Positions 17,222 through 26,778 of a stretch of DNA of 64,000 nucleotides are shown here, in pieces. The position numbers were made by a program, and so were the translations under genes. The stretch comes from Methanoregula sp. (GTDB lineage Archaea > Halobacteriota > Methanomicrobia > Methanomicrobiales > Methanospirillaceae). The DNA is taken from assembly GCF_028712425.1 (NCBI RefSeq), contig NZ_JAQTQD010000002.1:124001-188000 (forward strand), given 5' to 3'. Under the pieces are notes generated by a model, which worked only from the letters and a program-made list of their open reading frames with translations, searched no databases and was not told where the DNA came from. Numbering within the stretch: the stretch's first letter is position 1; each line of letters starts with the position of its first letter.

Positions 17222-18520
17222 ATGCCTATATGTCCGGAAATTGAATTCTCTTGTATGACTGCTCCTGCGCTAGTGCTGCGCAATGTCCTGCTTCTTGGGG
17301 GCAGGACCGCTGATATTACCGTGCAGGAGGGAAAAGTCCTGCATACGGGGGCAGGAGCCAGCGGGAAGGCCGACAGGACGATCGACTGCAACGGCTTGTA
17401 TGTCCTTCCGGCAGCTGTTGACATGCATGTCCACATGCGGGGTGGCCCCCAGTCGGCTAAGGAGGACTGGGCAACCGGGAGCAGGAGCGCCCTTGCCGGA
17501 GGTGTGACGGTTGTCCTCGACCAGCCCAACACAATCCCGCCTATCATAACACCCGGTGTACTCGGGGCCCGCATCCTTGAGGGAAAAACGCATTCGCTCT
17601 GCAATTTTGCCATCAACAGCGGGGTTACTCACGACACGCCGATCCGTTCGATGTGGCGTGCCGGGGCGATGGCATTTGGCGAGACATTCTTTGCCCCATC
17701 CAGCTATGGAAAGGCGATAACACCGGGCGAGCTTGAACCTGCGCTTGGGGAGATTTCCGCCTGCGGTGCGCTTGCAACCATCCATGCCGAGGAGGTTGGG
17801 CAGGGAGATGATAGTGACCTGGCGTCCCATGACCGGATCCGGTCTGCGGCAGGTGAACTCAGGGCAGTAGGCGAGGTGGGCCGGTGCAACACAACCGGGT
17901 GCCGGCTTCACTTCTGCCACATGAGTACGCGGGATTCCGTGCTTGCGGCATCTGCGCTGGGGAGCGTGGAGGTGACGCCCCACCACCTTTTCCTCTCACG
18001 GGAGGACTTTGTTGAAGCCGAAACGCTGGGAAAGGTGAATCCGCCCCTGCGGTCTGAGGATGAGCGGAAGAAGTTGTGGGAAGCGTGGGACAAGATTACT
18101 GTCGTTGCTTCTGACCATGCCCCGCACACGCCCGCGGAAAAGCAGGCAGTTTTTAAGGATGCCCCCGCTGGTATCCCGGGTGTCGAGACCATGCTCCCGC
18201 TTCTTATGGCTGCAGTTCTGGAAAAGAGGATCTCACTCTCCGATGTGATCCGGAAGACATCGCATGCACCGGCCGAGCTCCTCGGTATCCGGTGCGCGGG
18301 ATTCAATCCGGGTGACCGGGCGGATTTTACCCTGTACCCGAAAAATGCAGTCTCGATCGATCCCGATTCACTCCACAGCAAGTGCGGATTCTCACCATAT
18401 TCCGGTCTGCCCGCGATCTTTCCGCGCATGGTAATCCTTGGCGGAGAGGTAGTCTATGATATGGGGGAGTTCACCCGCGGTTCCCCGCAATGGTTTGCCG
18501 GGAAAGGGTACTGCCCGTAA
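17222..18520 (+). CDS. pyrC: Dihydroorotase
   Basis: Third step of pyrimidine synthesis, closing N-carbamoyl-aspartate to dihydroorotate. Metal ligands are present: VDMHVHMRGGP (HxH), ATIHAEE, LHFCHMST and VASDHAPHT. At the position where class I enzymes carry a carboxylated lysine this protein has a glutamate (AMAFGETFFAPSSYG), see findings. Length 432 residues from the ATG at 17222, or 421 from the ATG at 17255 (MTAPALVLRN), which better fits the family; neither has a strong ribosome site. Other pyrimidine genes here are carAB, pyrE and pyrH. Confidence 0.9.
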   Translation: MPICPEIEFSCMTAPALVLRNVLLLGGRTADITVQEGKVLHTGAGASGKADRTIDCNGLYVLPAAVDMHVHMRGGPQSAKEDWATGSRSALAGGVTVVLDQPNTIPPIITPGVLGARILEGKTHSLCNFAINSGVTHDTPIRSMWRAGAMAFGETFFAPSSYGKAITPGELEPALGEISACGALATIHAEEVGQGDDSDLASHDRIRSAAGELRAVGEVGRCNTTGCRLHFCHMSTRDSVLAASALGSVEVTPHHLFLSREDFVEAETLGKVNPPLRSEDERKKLWEAWDKITVVASDHAPHTPAEKQAVFKDAPAGIPGVETMLPLLMAAVLEKRISLSDVIRKTSHAPAELLGIRCAGFNPGDRADFTLYPKNAVSIDPDSLHSKCGFSPYSGLPAIFPRMVILGGEVVYDMGEFTRGSPQWFAGKGYCP

Positions 18521-18798
18521 GACCCTTTCTTCCTCATCTCCTATCCACTCTACCCGATCTTCATCCCAAATCCTCATTATCCAGAAGTGCCGATGTACTG
18601 GTGCCGATACCTGCGCATCCATAGGTCCCCGGGTGATCGATTGACAAGCGTCTGGAAGTGATCCATGGGACAACCCGGATGCGCGACAGGCAAACAGCCC
18701 GGCATGGGTTTAAACACCGGTGAAGGATGGCAGCAGCCACTGGTGATCCGCGTGCGTTAATGCCGGGCGACATTTCTTCTCAAGACGGGTGTACCGAT

Positions 18799-19113
18799 AT
18801 GACGGGGATTGCCGATGCCCTCTCTTCAGAAAAGAACGGGATTGTCATTGCCATTGAGGTGACAGCAGGGGGGAAGAAAGATGCTTTTCCTGCCGGTTAC
18901 AACGAATGGCGCAAGATGATCGGGTGCCGCGTCTCTGCCCCGGCGCTGGAAGGCAGGGCGAACAAGGCCGTCATCGAACTTGTCGCTCGGACGCTGAACC
19001 GGCCGGTTGCCATGGTCAGTCTTTTATCGGGCGCCACATCGCCCCAGAAACGCGTCCGGGTTGAGGGGATATCCGTGAACGAGGCTCTCTCGATTCTGGA
19101 AGAGAGTGGATAA
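18799..19113 (+). CDS. DUF167/YggU family protein
   Basis: A 104-residue protein of the DUF167 fold, with the conserved pattern IEVTAGGKKDAFPAG, CRVSAPALEGRANKAVIELVARTLNRP and VSLLSGATSPQKRVRVEG. Function is unknown; the fold binds neither known cofactor nor metal. I prefer the ATG at 18799. The frame reaches back to an ATG at 18727, but a TATA-like TTTAAACACC at 18710-18719 would start transcription after it. Confidence 0.85.
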   Translation: MTGIADALSSEKNGIVIAIEVTAGGKKDAFPAGYNEWRKMIGCRVSAPALEGRANKAVIELVARTLNRPVAMVSLLSGATSPQKRVRVEGISVNEALSILEESG

Positions 19114-19239
19114 CCGGAATATCTGACTGAATCGCTGTTAAATCGCTATCGCCTTTTCAACTGCACTATAAAAAACAGTTTCTGGCGGCATACGGCATGA
19201 TTTCACGCTTTGGGCGCAACCTTAACTTTAAGTAATTAC

Positions 19240-19260
19240 GCGTGATATATATAATTTATA
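19240..19260 (+). promoter_or_regulatory. TATA box of dnaG
   Basis: An AT-only stretch (TGATATATATAATTTATA within it) lies 50-70 bases before the TTG start at 19311. It overlaps an in-frame ATG at 19242, which rules that ATG out as a start. Confidence 0.6.
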
Positions 19261-19310
19261 CCTATGATCACACGATACATACAGTGCATGATACATGGGG
19301 GTGCATTTAC

Positions 19311-20540
19311 TTGTATTCACCGGATACTACCAAGTACCTTATTCACATCAGCCTCACCGCAGAGGGGGTGGTCGAGAAACCTGACGTAGTCGGTGCCATA
19401 TTCGGCCAGACTGAAGGGTTGCTCGGTGAAGACCTTGACCTGCGGGATCTCCAGAGAACAGGGCGTGTAGGACGCATTGACGTCCAGATAGCAAGCAAAA
19501 AAGGCGAGACCACGGGAGAGATCCTGATCTCTTCCTCCCTTGACCGTGCAGAGACGGCCATCCTTGCCGCTTCCCTTGAGACGATCGACCGCGTGGGCCC
19601 ATGCGTTGCACGCGTGAAGGTTGACTCCATCGAAGATATCCGCGTCAGCAAACGGAAGAAGATCGTTGAACGGGCAAAGGAGATCTTAATCGAACGTTTC
19701 GATGACGGGACGATCGATTCCGATGAGCTTCTGGACGATGTCCGGCAGACGCTCCGCGTGGAGAAGATAGGATCCATAGGAGAAGAACGCGTACCGGCCG
19801 GCCCGAATGTCCTCGAATCGGACGCCATCATCATTGTTGAGGGGCGTGCGGATGTCTTAAACCTCCTGCGCTATGGCATCAAGAACGCGGTAGCGGTCGA
19901 GGGGACGAACATCCCCGGGAGTGTCGTGGATCTCTGCGCAAAGAAGACCACGACTGCGTTTTTCGACGGCGACCGCGGCGGGGAACTGATCCTGCGGGAA
20001 CTCATGCAGGTTGCTGACATCGATTTCGTTGCATTCTCCCCCAAAGGAAAAAGCGTAGAAGACATGACCCGGAAAGAGGTCATCAAGACCCTCAGGAACA
20101 AAGTGCCGGTCGAGTATGTACGGGACCAGTACTTCGAGAGCTCTGCAGAACTCCCCCCGGAGTTGCGGATCGGCCGCCCGATCCCCGACACCGATGAAGG
20201 ATCCGAGAGGAAACGGGGATCGGCGGTTGCAAAACGCTCTCGTGATGCTTCCGGTGGCCCCTTAAGCCTCCGGGAGCACATCGAGGATGTGAAAGGGCAG
20301 AACACGGCGCGGTTCTTAAACGATGACCTCTCGGTTGTCCGCGAAGCCCGGTCGGATGAGGTGGAGAAGGTGATCGAGACGATCGATGCTTCGGCAACCG
20401 GCCTTGTCCTCGACCGTCCTGTGGACCAGAAACTCCTTGACCGGCTGGTCTGGAAGGGCCTCTCCTGGGTGGCTGCGCGGGACTTCCGGGGGATCATCAA
20501 GCGTCCGATCTCCATCCGGCTCCTGAAGATGGGAGCGTGA
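19311..20540 (+). CDS. dnaG: Archaeal DnaG protein (TOPRIM-domain)
   Basis: Archaeal DnaG homologues associate with the exosome and have some primase activity. The protein begins (L/M)[38 protein letters not shown], the canonical start. The TOPRIM domain has [18 protein letters not shown] and [11 protein letters not shown], giving the acidic metal-binding residues. Start is TTG 19311 with GGGGTG eight bases upstream; 409 residues. The frame extends back to an ATG at 19242, but that lies in the TATA box. The C-terminal part ([32 protein letters not shown]) is the typical archaeal tail. Confidence 0.93.
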   Translation: MYSPDTTKYLIHISLTAEGVVEKPDVVGAIFGQTEGLLGEDLDLRDLQRTGRVGRIDVQIASKKGETTGEILISSSLDRAETAILAASLETIDRVGPCVARVKVDSIEDIRVSKRKKIVERAKEILIERFDDGTIDSDELLDDVRQTLRVEKIGSIGEERVPAGPNVLESDAIIIVEGRADVLNLLRYGIKNAVAVEGTNIPGSVVDLCAKKTTTAFFDGDRGGELILRELMQVADIDFVAFSPKGKSVEDMTRKEVIKTLRNKVPVEYVRDQYFESSAELPPELRIGRPIPDTDEGSERKRGSAVAKRSRDASGGPLSLREHIEDVKGQNTARFLNDDLSVVREARSDEVEKVIETIDASATGLVLDRPVDQKLLDRLVWKGLSWVAARDFRGIIKRPISIRLLKMGA

Positions 20541-20603
20541 TTTAGAGCAGGTATTTGCGGTAATTTTCCTTTGAATGGGAAATTGGTGCATACCATCTTC
20601 ATA

Positions 20604-20617
20604 CAAATTTATTTATC
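20604..20617 (+). promoter_or_regulatory. TATA box for UPF0058 gene
   Basis: CAAATTTATTTATC lies about 40-50 bases before the ATG at 20653, a normal archaeal promoter distance. Confidence 0.5.
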
Positions 20618-20652
20618 CTGCATAGATCCATTGTTGTGTCTGGAGTGGTAGC

Positions 20653-20934
20653 ATGCACAAAGAGGAACTGATCCATCTCCACCAGATGCTCTCAGAGGTC
20701 AAGCAATATTTTGAGGAGATCAATCCCGATCTCAAATTCACCCAGTATAATGCCCTCAAGATAACGCCCTCCCAGCAGCACAAGAGCAAGATGGAGCACA
20801 AGTATGCAATCTTCGTGCTCGGTACCGAGATTGCTAACGCCATGAAGGACATGGACTACAATTCGTCCAGCCGCATTTCAGCCCGGATGAAGGAACTTGC
20901 CGACAAGGCATTGAAAGAGATCGATTACCAGTAA
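20653..20934 (+). CDS. UPF0058 family protein
   Basis: A 93-residue all-helical protein found across euryarchaea. MHKEELIHLHQMLSEVKQYFE and the C-terminal helix ISARMKELADKALKEI are family hallmarks. Function unknown. It has its own TATA box, and a run of seven T (20937-20943) right after the stop codon probably ends the transcript. Confidence 0.88.
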   Translation: MHKEELIHLHQMLSEVKQYFEEINPDLKFTQYNALKITPSQQHKSKMEHKYAIFVLGTEIANAMKDMDYNSSSRISARMKELADKALKEIDYQ

Positions 20935-20936
20935 CA

Positions 20937-20943
20937 TTTTTTT
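20937..20943 (+). terminator. Oligo-T terminator after UPF0058 gene
   Basis: Seven consecutive T begin two bases after the stop codon. Archaeal RNA polymerase terminates at such runs without needing a stem-loop. Confidence 0.5.
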
Positions 20944-21002
20944 AGTTCTTTAGGTTCCTGTCCCGGCAAGCTCGCTTACCGCATCGCGGCCTTAACATTT
21001 CC

Positions 21003-21189
21003 ATGCAGTTCATCTCCGTTCAGGGAGTACTGTAATGACATCAGCCGAGAGCTGGATACCGGGCGTGTCGACCGGGTCGTTGAAGCGGTGTTTGCGGATC
21101 GTGGCGGGGATATCCGGTATACCCCCCAATGGCCGGGTTTTCAGGTGGAGTACCCTCCTTCAGGCATGCTACTGCCAGTATCGGCCTGA
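21003..21189 (+). pseudogene. Possible frameshifted small gene
   Basis: An ATG at 21003 reads MQFISVQGVL and stops. In the adjacent frame, from 21031, the sequence continues NDISRELDTGRVDRVVEAVFADRG and then GDIRYTPQWPGFQVEYPPSG to a stop at 21187-21189. The composition is protein-like, with charged amphipathic then beta-type sequence. A single one-base change would join them into about 60 residues. I do not recognise the product. Confidence 0.35.
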
Positions 21190-21528
21190 TGAAATGAATA
21201 GCATCATCACGCCAAATAGGCAGAGGCTCAGGAGCACCCCCTCGATATCGGAATAGGCCCTGCTGACAGCAACGTCCAGAAACCATGAGAGGGCAAGACC
21301 GGCGGTCAGAAAGGCAAGGCTCAGGAACAGTTCACTGAGTGCGGGCGACCTGACAACACGAAGGGTGAACGGTACAGTCCACTCCCGGAAACGGGCATCG
21401 AAATAGAGCAGGGTGAAGAGAACCACGAGTGCGATGATCCAGCCCAGTGGCCGCCGACGCCCTGAAGCAGGGTGCCGGCTAGAGGAGAGCAGCGAGGATT
21501 GAGAGGAAGATGAGAATGCAGTCAGCAA
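21169..21528 (-). CDS. Small membrane protein of unknown function
   Basis: A 119-residue frame with three predicted membrane helices: PLGWIIALVVLFTLLYF, LSELFLSLAFLTAGLALSWFL and EGVLLSLCLFGVMMLFIS. The first ~28 residues are Ser/Arg-rich and may be untranslated, with an internal start. No family recognised and no clear ribosome site, so moderate confidence only. It overlaps by 21 bases the possible broken gene on the other strand. Confidence 0.5.
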   Translation of the reverse strand: MLTAFSSSSQSSLLSSSRHPASGRRRPLGWIIALVVLFTLLYFDARFREWTVPFTLRVVRSPALSELFLSLAFLTAGLALSWFLDVAVSRAYSDIEGVLLSLCLFGVMMLFISSGRYWQ

Positions 21529-21642
21529 CGTGTTCTTTGAATCCCATAAAAATCTGTGATGGGGATATCCTGATAAACGTATGGATGAATAACGGCAGTT
21601 CTTTGTCTTCTGATGATCACGGGACTGCCAGATAAAAGGGAA

Positions 21643-23109
21643 TTACTTTTCCGGCTGTTTCGCGTACTTCTTCCAGACCTGCTCGCGGTATACCGGCCCG
21701 CTGTTGTACGTGCAGAACGGGATCAGTTTCCCGTCGGGAGTGGCGTAGTGGATGCAGCACCGCTGGACGCGTTCGATATCATAGTTGTACTTGTCCATGA
21801 AATGCATGGTGCCGATGAAGAGGGCGTTCCAGTGGAACTCGCGGAGGGCATCAAAGTTCTGGCCGATTAAGCCCTTGCTGATCAGCTTCCAGAACTCCGT
21901 GGTGTTGCTCTGCTCGCTCTTCTTTACGGAATTGTGCATGTTCTTGACGCCTTCGAGCAGCGCCTTGTACTTGTTAATAGCCCCGCCTTTTTTCAGGGTC
22001 TCTGCCATATGCTGGACCGACTCAAAGAAGCTGTCAACGTCAACCATACGGTTGACCGGGACAATCCCTTCCGGCCGGACAAAGACATAGGTGGCTGCGC
22101 CGCAGTGCTGGTGGGCGGTGAACCGGACCTGCGGCCGGCCGGTATAGGCTTCGACCAGGTCGGAGAACGGGAGCACGCACGGGACCGGGTAGAAATCGTC
22201 CTTTTTCAGGACGCCACCCATCTGCTCTTCGATCTCGCCGAGAACATCGGGAATCGTGATACGCGATTTCTGGAGGTCCTCGTCGCTTGCGGCACCCGTG
22301 AATGCTACCGGCTGGAAGTTGACCCCGCGGACAACGGCGATGTTGTCGATGGCAAACCGGATGATGTCCCCGACTTCCTTGTCGTTCCGCCCGCGGATCA
22401 CGGTCGGCACAAGCACAGTTCCGAGTCCGACCTTCTTCAGGTTCTCGATGGCTTTCTTGTGGATAGCAAGGAACGGATTCGTCTCCGGGCTGATCCCGTC
22501 GAAATGGAGGTAGACCGTGTTCAGCCCGGCGTCCTTGAGCTGTTGCGCAAGGCCCGTTTCCTTTGCCAGCTTGACCCCGTTCGTCGCGATCTGGACCTGC
22601 GGGAATCCCATGGACTTGGCTTTCCTGATGATCTCGATGAGATCGTCCCGCATCGTGGGTTCGCCACCTGAAAACTGGACTGCCGGTGTCGGCACTGGCT
22701 TCTCATCACGGAGCATCTGGAGCATCTTCATGACTTCATCGAAGCTGGGCTCATACACAAACCCGCATGCCCGGGCATTGGCAAAACAGAAATCGCAGTC
22801 CAGGTTGCAGCGGTTGGTGAGGTCGACATTTGCCAGCAGCGTCTGGGAGTGGTGGTTGTTGCAGATCCCGCATGCCGTCGGGCAGCTGTCTGGCGGTGCA
22901 GTGTTCTGGGGGTTGGATATCCCGTTTCCTACAGCATCGTATTCCTGGAACCGGTGATACATTGCGGCATCGGACCAGTAGAGATGCTGAGAATTCCCAT
23001 GTGTCGGGCATGTCCGTTTCAGCCAGACCTTACCGCCCTCTTCGACAATCTCTGCATCCACAACAGAGCTGCATGTGGGACAGAGACTCCTTGTTTTCTT
23101 GATCAGCAT
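21643..23109 (-). CDS. tes: Radical SAM protein, probable tetraether lipid synthase (COG1964)
   Basis: A 488-residue radical SAM enzyme with the SAM-cluster motif C101-x3-C105-x2-C108 (NRCNLDCDFCFA). The N terminus carries a rubredoxin/zinc-like site (C10, C13, C34: SLCPTCSSVVDAEI and RTCPTHG) and another cysteine group (C76, C80, C83: SCPTACGIC). The C terminus has more cysteines (HQHCGAATY, RCCIHYATPDGKLIPFC). This is the layout of COG1964 proteins such as MJ0619, shown to join two archaeol chains tail to tail into tetraether lipid. It is divergent from the CDP-archaeol synthase gene 93 bases away, which supports a lipid role. Family assignment is from recall; other COG1964 activities are possible. 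Confidence 0.75.
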   Translation of the reverse strand: MLIKKTRSLCPTCSSVVDAEIVEEGGKVWLKRTCPTHGNSQHLYWSDAAMYHRFQEYDAVGNGISNPQNTAPPDSCPTACGICNNHHSQTLLANVDLTNRCNLDCDFCFANARACGFVYEPSFDEVMKMLQMLRDEKPVPTPAVQFSGGEPTMRDDLIEIIRKAKSMGFPQVQIATNGVKLAKETGLAQQLKDAGLNTVYLHFDGISPETNPFLAIHKKAIENLKKVGLGTVLVPTVIRGRNDKEVGDIIRFAIDNIAVVRGVNFQPVAFTGAASDEDLQKSRITIPDVLGEIEEQMGGVLKKDDFYPVPCVLPFSDLVEAYTGRPQVRFTAHQHCGAATYVFVRPEGIVPVNRMVDVDSFFESVQHMAETLKKGGAINKYKALLEGVKNMHNSVKKSEQSNTTEFWKLISKGLIGQNFDALREFHWNALFIGTMHFMDKYNYDIERVQRCCIHYATPDGKLIPFCTYNSGPVYREQVWKKYAKQPEK

Positions 23110-23202
23110 TAATGTCCACCCAAAGGATGTTATCGAAAGGTTCCGTTAGAGAATTCCTGTTTTCGCAACCTTAATCTTTCTATCTGCTCTTTATTACAGG
23201 TA

Positions 23203-23766
23203 TTGGAGTGCTACATTATTAGCGTTGATTCCTTCATAATACCATTGCTGTCAGCCCTGTGGATCATGCTGCCGGCCTACGTCCCCAACCCCATAGCCGC
23301 GCTGTGCGGGGGAGGTACACCCATCGATGGCGGGAAGATGTATAAGGACGGCAGGCGGTTTTTTGGCGATGGGAAAACCTGGAGGGGGCTTTTTGCCGGC
23401 ATTATGGCCGGGATCGCAATAGGTGCCCTCCAGATCTGGGCTTACGGGGCTTATGATCTCAGCATGCTCCCGAAACAGACACTCCTCTCTGTGGCACTTC
23501 TGTCCGTTGGTGCCCTTCTCGGCGATCTGGCCAAGAGCTTCTTCAAGCGCAGGCTCGGGAAGGAGCGGGGGGCGAAATGGCCAATTGCCGACCAGTATGA
23601 CCTGGTTGCAGGCGCATTCCTGCTCCTGCTGGTGTTCAACCCGGCGTGGCTCTTTTCCGAGGTCACGCTGCCCGCGTTCATCTGCATCCTGATCCTCACG
23701 CCGCTTCTCCACCGGATCACCAATATCATTGGCTATGCCCTGAAAGTCAAGGAGGTTCCATGGTAA
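23203..23766 (+). CDS. carS: CDP-archaeol synthase
   Basis: Membrane CTP transferase that converts unsaturated digeranylgeranylglyceryl phosphate to CDP-archaeol, the branch point for polar head groups. The signature is in PAYVPNPIAALCGGGTPIDGG and RRFFGDGKTWRGLFAG; the C-terminal segment keeps KRRLGKERGAKWPIADQYD. About five hydrophobic segments. The 187-residue frame opens at TTG 23203 (LECYIIS); no good ribosome site decides the start, and family N termini resemble LLSALWIMLPAYVPN, so the true start could be a few codons on. It overlaps pyrE by seven bases. Confidence 0.88.
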   Translation: MECYIISVDSFIIPLLSALWIMLPAYVPNPIAALCGGGTPIDGGKMYKDGRRFFGDGKTWRGLFAGIMAGIAIGALQIWAYGAYDLSMLPKQTLLSVALLSVGALLGDLAKSFFKRRLGKERGAKWPIADQYDLVAGAFLLLLVFNPAWLFSEVTLPAFICILILTPLLHRITNIIGYALKVKEVPW

Positions 23767-24275
23767 CTAACGCCCTTGCAGAAATGCTTGTACAATTCAA
23801 GGCGATCGAGTTTGGTGACTTCACTCTCGCGTCCGGTGCAAAGAGCACGTATTATGTTGATGTGAAGACTGCAGTCACCCGGCCCGAACTCCTCACTGCG
23901 GTTGCCACAGCCGTTGCATCTGCACACGAATTCGATGTTGTTGCCGGGGTGGCAGTCGGGGGAGTCCCGCTCTGCGTTGCCACGGCCATTGCCAAAAAGA
24001 AACCCTACGCAATCATCCGTGCAGCGGAGAAGGACCACGGGAAAAAGAGCCTTGTCATCGGGAACGTGAAGGATAAAAACGTCCTCCTTGTTGAGGATGT
24101 GACCACCTCAGGTGGCTCTGCTCTGTACGGGATCAACGTTCTGCGTGCTGCCGGTGCGAGAGCAGACTGCGTAGTAACGGTGGTTGACCGTGAACAGGGT
24201 GCCGGGGCCCTGCTCGCAGCGCATGGCGTAACAATCCTCCCTCTTGTCCGGATCTCCGAACTCCTGAACAGATGA
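23760..24275 (+). CDS. pyrE: Orotate phosphoribosyltransferase
   Basis: Transfers phosphoribose from PRPP to orotate, giving OMP. The 171-residue protein has the type I PRTase PRPP loop NVLLVEDVTTSGGSALYGI and the orotate-side motifs SGAKSTYYVDVKTA and VVAGVAVGGVPLCVATA. The ATG at 23760 follows AAGGAGG by a few bases; the frame runs further back inside carS, which I reject. Overlap with carS suggests coupled translation. Confidence 0.94.
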   Translation: MVTNALAEMLVQFKAIEFGDFTLASGAKSTYYVDVKTAVTRPELLTAVATAVASAHEFDVVAGVAVGGVPLCVATAIAKKKPYAIIRAAEKDHGKKSLVIGNVKDKNVLLVEDVTTSGGSALYGINVLRAAGARADCVVTVVDREQGAGALLAAHGVTILPLVRISELLNR

Positions 24276-24318
24276 AAGAGAAGACATTTTTAATCCGGGC
24301 GTAAACTAGGAAGGTACT

Positions 24319-25605
24319 ATGAAGATCCTTGTTGTAGGCGGGGGTGGAAGGGAGCACGCGATAGCTGCCGCCCTTGCCCGCAACACGACCACCGAAGTCT
24401 TCTCGGTCATGGCAAAACGCAATCCCGGCATTGAAACCATTGCAAAAGACATCCTCTCGGCAAAGGAGACCGATGTCGGGCGGATCGTCTCCTATGCACA
24501 GGAGAAAGGGCTGGAGTATGCTTTCATCGGCCCCGAATCCCCTTTAGAGGCCGGGATCGTGGACGCTCTCGAAGAAGCGGGGATTCCCTGCGTGGGGCCG
24601 ATGAAGTCCGCTGCCCGGATCGAGACAGACAAGGCCTTCTGCCGCGAGATGATGGAACGTAATTCCATCGAAGGGTGCCCGAAGTACCGGGTCTTCCATA
24701 ACACGGATGAAGCCGTGGAATTCATCCGGTCCTTCGATGGCGATCTCGTTGTCAAACCCATCGGACTGACCGGTGGAAAGGGCGTTCGGATCATGGGAGA
24801 ACAGGTTGACCGGGAAGGCGCCATCGAATACGTGAAGTCCTTAAACGGAGAGGCCGTGCTGGAGGAACGCCTCCTTGGCGAGGAATTCACCCTCCAGGCA
24901 TTTGTCGACGGCACCCACCTCGTCCCGATGCCGCTCGTGCAGGACCATAAGCGGGCGTTCGAGGGGGACATCGGCCTGAATACCGGGGGAATGGGTTCGT
25001 ACTCGATGCCGGATCATATGCTCCCGTTTGTCACGGAGAAGGACTACCATAAGGCTATCGGGATCATGAAATCCGCGGTTGCCGCCATGGAACGTACGGG
25101 CCGGCCTTACAAAGGAATCCTGTACGGCCAGTTCATGAACTCCTGTGATGGCCCCAAGGTGATCGAGTTCAATGCACGGTTTGGCGACCCTGAGGCGATG
25201 AACGTCCTCTCCCTCCTGACATCGGACTTAACAGAGATCGTGCACCACATTGCCGATGGCACGCTCCTGCCCTCACACGTGACGTTCGATCAGCAGGCAA
25301 CTGTCTGCAAGTACCTTGTCCCGGAGGGCTATCCCGAGGCGCCTCACGCAGGGAATGTCATCACCCTCGGGCCCCATGACAATGCCCTCCTCTATTATGC
25401 CAATGTCGAGAAGCAGGATGGCGCACTGGTCACCCTGACTTCCCGGACTCTTGCCTTTGTCGGCACCGGGGAGACTCTGGAACAGGCAGAACAGGCGGCT
25501 GAGCAGGCCGCATCTGGTGTTAAAGGCAAAGTCCGGCATCGCAGGGACATCGGGACAAAGGAACTACTGGAGAAACGCATTGCCCACATGAGGGAGCTTC
25601 GATGA
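24319..25605 (+). CDS. purD: Phosphoribosylamine-glycine ligase
   Basis: ATP-grasp enzyme for the second step of purine synthesis (GAR synthetase). At 428 residues it has the family start [20 protein letters not shown], the [15 protein letters not shown] stretch, ATP-grasp lysine in [16 protein letters not shown], and metal site [20 protein letters not shown] lies just before the ATG. It overlaps argF by four bases (ATGA). Confidence 0.96.
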   Translation: MKILVVGGGGREHAIAAALARNTTTEVFSVMAKRNPGIETIAKDILSAKETDVGRIVSYAQEKGLEYAFIGPESPLEAGIVDALEEAGIPCVGPMKSAARIETDKAFCREMMERNSIEGCPKYRVFHNTDEAVEFIRSFDGDLVVKPIGLTGGKGVRIMGEQVDREGAIEYVKSLNGEAVLEERLLGEEFTLQAFVDGTHLVPMPLVQDHKRAFEGDIGLNTGGMGSYSMPDHMLPFVTEKDYHKAIGIMKSAVAAMERTGRPYKGILYGQFMNSCDGPKVIEFNARFGDPEAMNVLSLLTSDLTEIVHHIADGTLLPSHVTFDQQATVCKYLVPEGYPEAPHAGNVITLGPHDNALLYYANVEKQDGALVTLTSRTLAFVGTGETLEQAEQAAEQAASGVKGKVRHRRDIGTKELLEKRIAHMRELR

Positions 25606-26513
25606 ACAAGGACTTCATATCCATTCTCGATATCAGCGAGCCCGAGCTTGAGCAGCTGCTCAGCGAAGCACACGAGCTCAAGCGCCAGAAGAAAGCCGGC
25701 ACCACCCACCCGCTCCTTTCCGGAAAAACTCTCGCGATGATCTTCGAGAAATCCTCGACCCGGACCCATATCTCGTTTGAGGTCGGGATGAACGAACTGG
25801 GCGGACATGCCCTCTTCCTGAACGCCCGCGACATGCAAATCTGGCGGGGCGAGGAGATCCGCGATACCGCACGGGCGGCTTCCCGGTATGTCTCCGCCCT
25901 GATGATCCGGGCCTACAAGCACAGTACCATCGAGGAGTTCGCACGGTATGCGACGATCCCGGTCATCAACGGCCTCTCGGATATGGAACACCCGTGCCAG
26001 CTCCTTGCCGATATCATGACCATGCAGGAACATTTCGGCTCCACCCGCGACCTGCGGGTCACCTGGGTGGGCGATGGGAACAATGTCTGCCACTCCCTGA
26101 TCCTCGCAACAGTTCTTACTGGCCTTGAAGTGACGGTATCTACCCCGGTCGGGTACGAACCTGCCCCTGAATACGTGAAGAAGGCACAGGAACTCGGCGG
26201 GAAGGTGACCCTCATCCGCGAGCCGGAGAAGGCCGTGAAGGATGCAGAGGTCATTGTCACGGATACCTGGGTTTCGATGGGTGACGAGAATGAGCGCGAG
26301 GAGCGCCTGAAACTCTTTGGCGATTATACGGTCGATGCCGACCTGATGAAACTGGCATCCCCAAATGCCCGCGTCCTCCACTGCCTCCCCGCCCACCGCG
26401 GCGAGGAGATCACCGATGAAGTGATGGAAGGCGGCCAGAGCCTGGTATGGGACGAGGCGGAAAACCGGCTCCATGCGCAGAAAGCGCTGCTTGTCCGGCT
26501 GCTGAAAAAATAA
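25602..26513 (+). CDS. argF: Ornithine carbamoyltransferase
   Basis: Makes citrulline from ornithine and carbamoyl phosphate. Motifs: carbamoyl-phosphate site [25 protein letters not shown], ornithine-side DTWVSMGDE and [11 protein letters not shown]. Length 303 residues, full. It starts inside the purD stop (ATGA). Carbamoyl phosphate comes from carAB, also in this window; argG, which uses the product citrulline, is 3 kb away. Confidence 0.96.
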   Translation: MNKDFISILDISEPELEQLLSEAHELKRQKKAGTTHPLLSGKTLAMIFEKSSTRTHISFEVGMNELGGHALFLNARDMQIWRGEEIRDTARAASRYVSALMIRAYKHSTIEEFARYATIPVINGLSDMEHPCQLLADIMTMQEHFGSTRDLRVTWVGDGNNVCHSLILATVLTGLEVTVSTPVGYEPAPEYVKKAQELGGKVTLIREPEKAVKDAEVIVTDTWVSMGDENEREERLKLFGDYTVDADLMKLASPNARVLHCLPAHRGEEITDEVMEGGQSLVWDEAENRLHAQKALLVRLLKK

Positions 26514-26517
26514 TATC

Positions 26518-26763
26518 CTATTTCTCTTCTACAAACGCTTTCAGCTGGTCGAGCATATACTTCTCGACCTTTTTTACCTCTTCAAGAGATCCCCGGAACG
26601 CAAGGAGGTTGCGCTTGTCACCTTCCATGTTGGCAAACTTCAGGGGCTCGAGGCGTTCCACGATCTTAACAGGGAATTTTTTGGGGATCTCGATAATGAG
26701 TTTCTGAGGTACGCCGGGGGGAATGAGGACATCGAATAACTGTTCTTCTTCTGTTTCGGTCAT
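26518..26763 (-). CDS. Small conserved-looking protein linked to marker 14
   Basis: An 81-residue acidic protein with no membrane segment: a beta-type first half (LIPPGVPQKLIIEIPKKFPVKIVERLEPLKFAN) and a helical C-terminal half (SLEEVKKVEKYMLDQLKAFVEE). I do not recognise a family. It lies 15 bases downstream of the methanogenesis marker 14 gene on the same strand, so it is probably co-transcribed and may work with it. It converges on argF with four bases between stops. Confidence 0.72.
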   Translation of the reverse strand: MTETEEEQLFDVLIPPGVPQKLIIEIPKKFPVKIVERLEPLKFANMEGDKRNLLAFRGSLEEVKKVEKYMLDQLKAFVEEK

Positions 26764-26778
26764 GACTGTTCACCAGTG

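Noticed and set aside
19242-19310. Upstream ATG extension of dnaG
   Set aside because: It lies in the TATA box and the family N terminus begins at the TTG at 19311.
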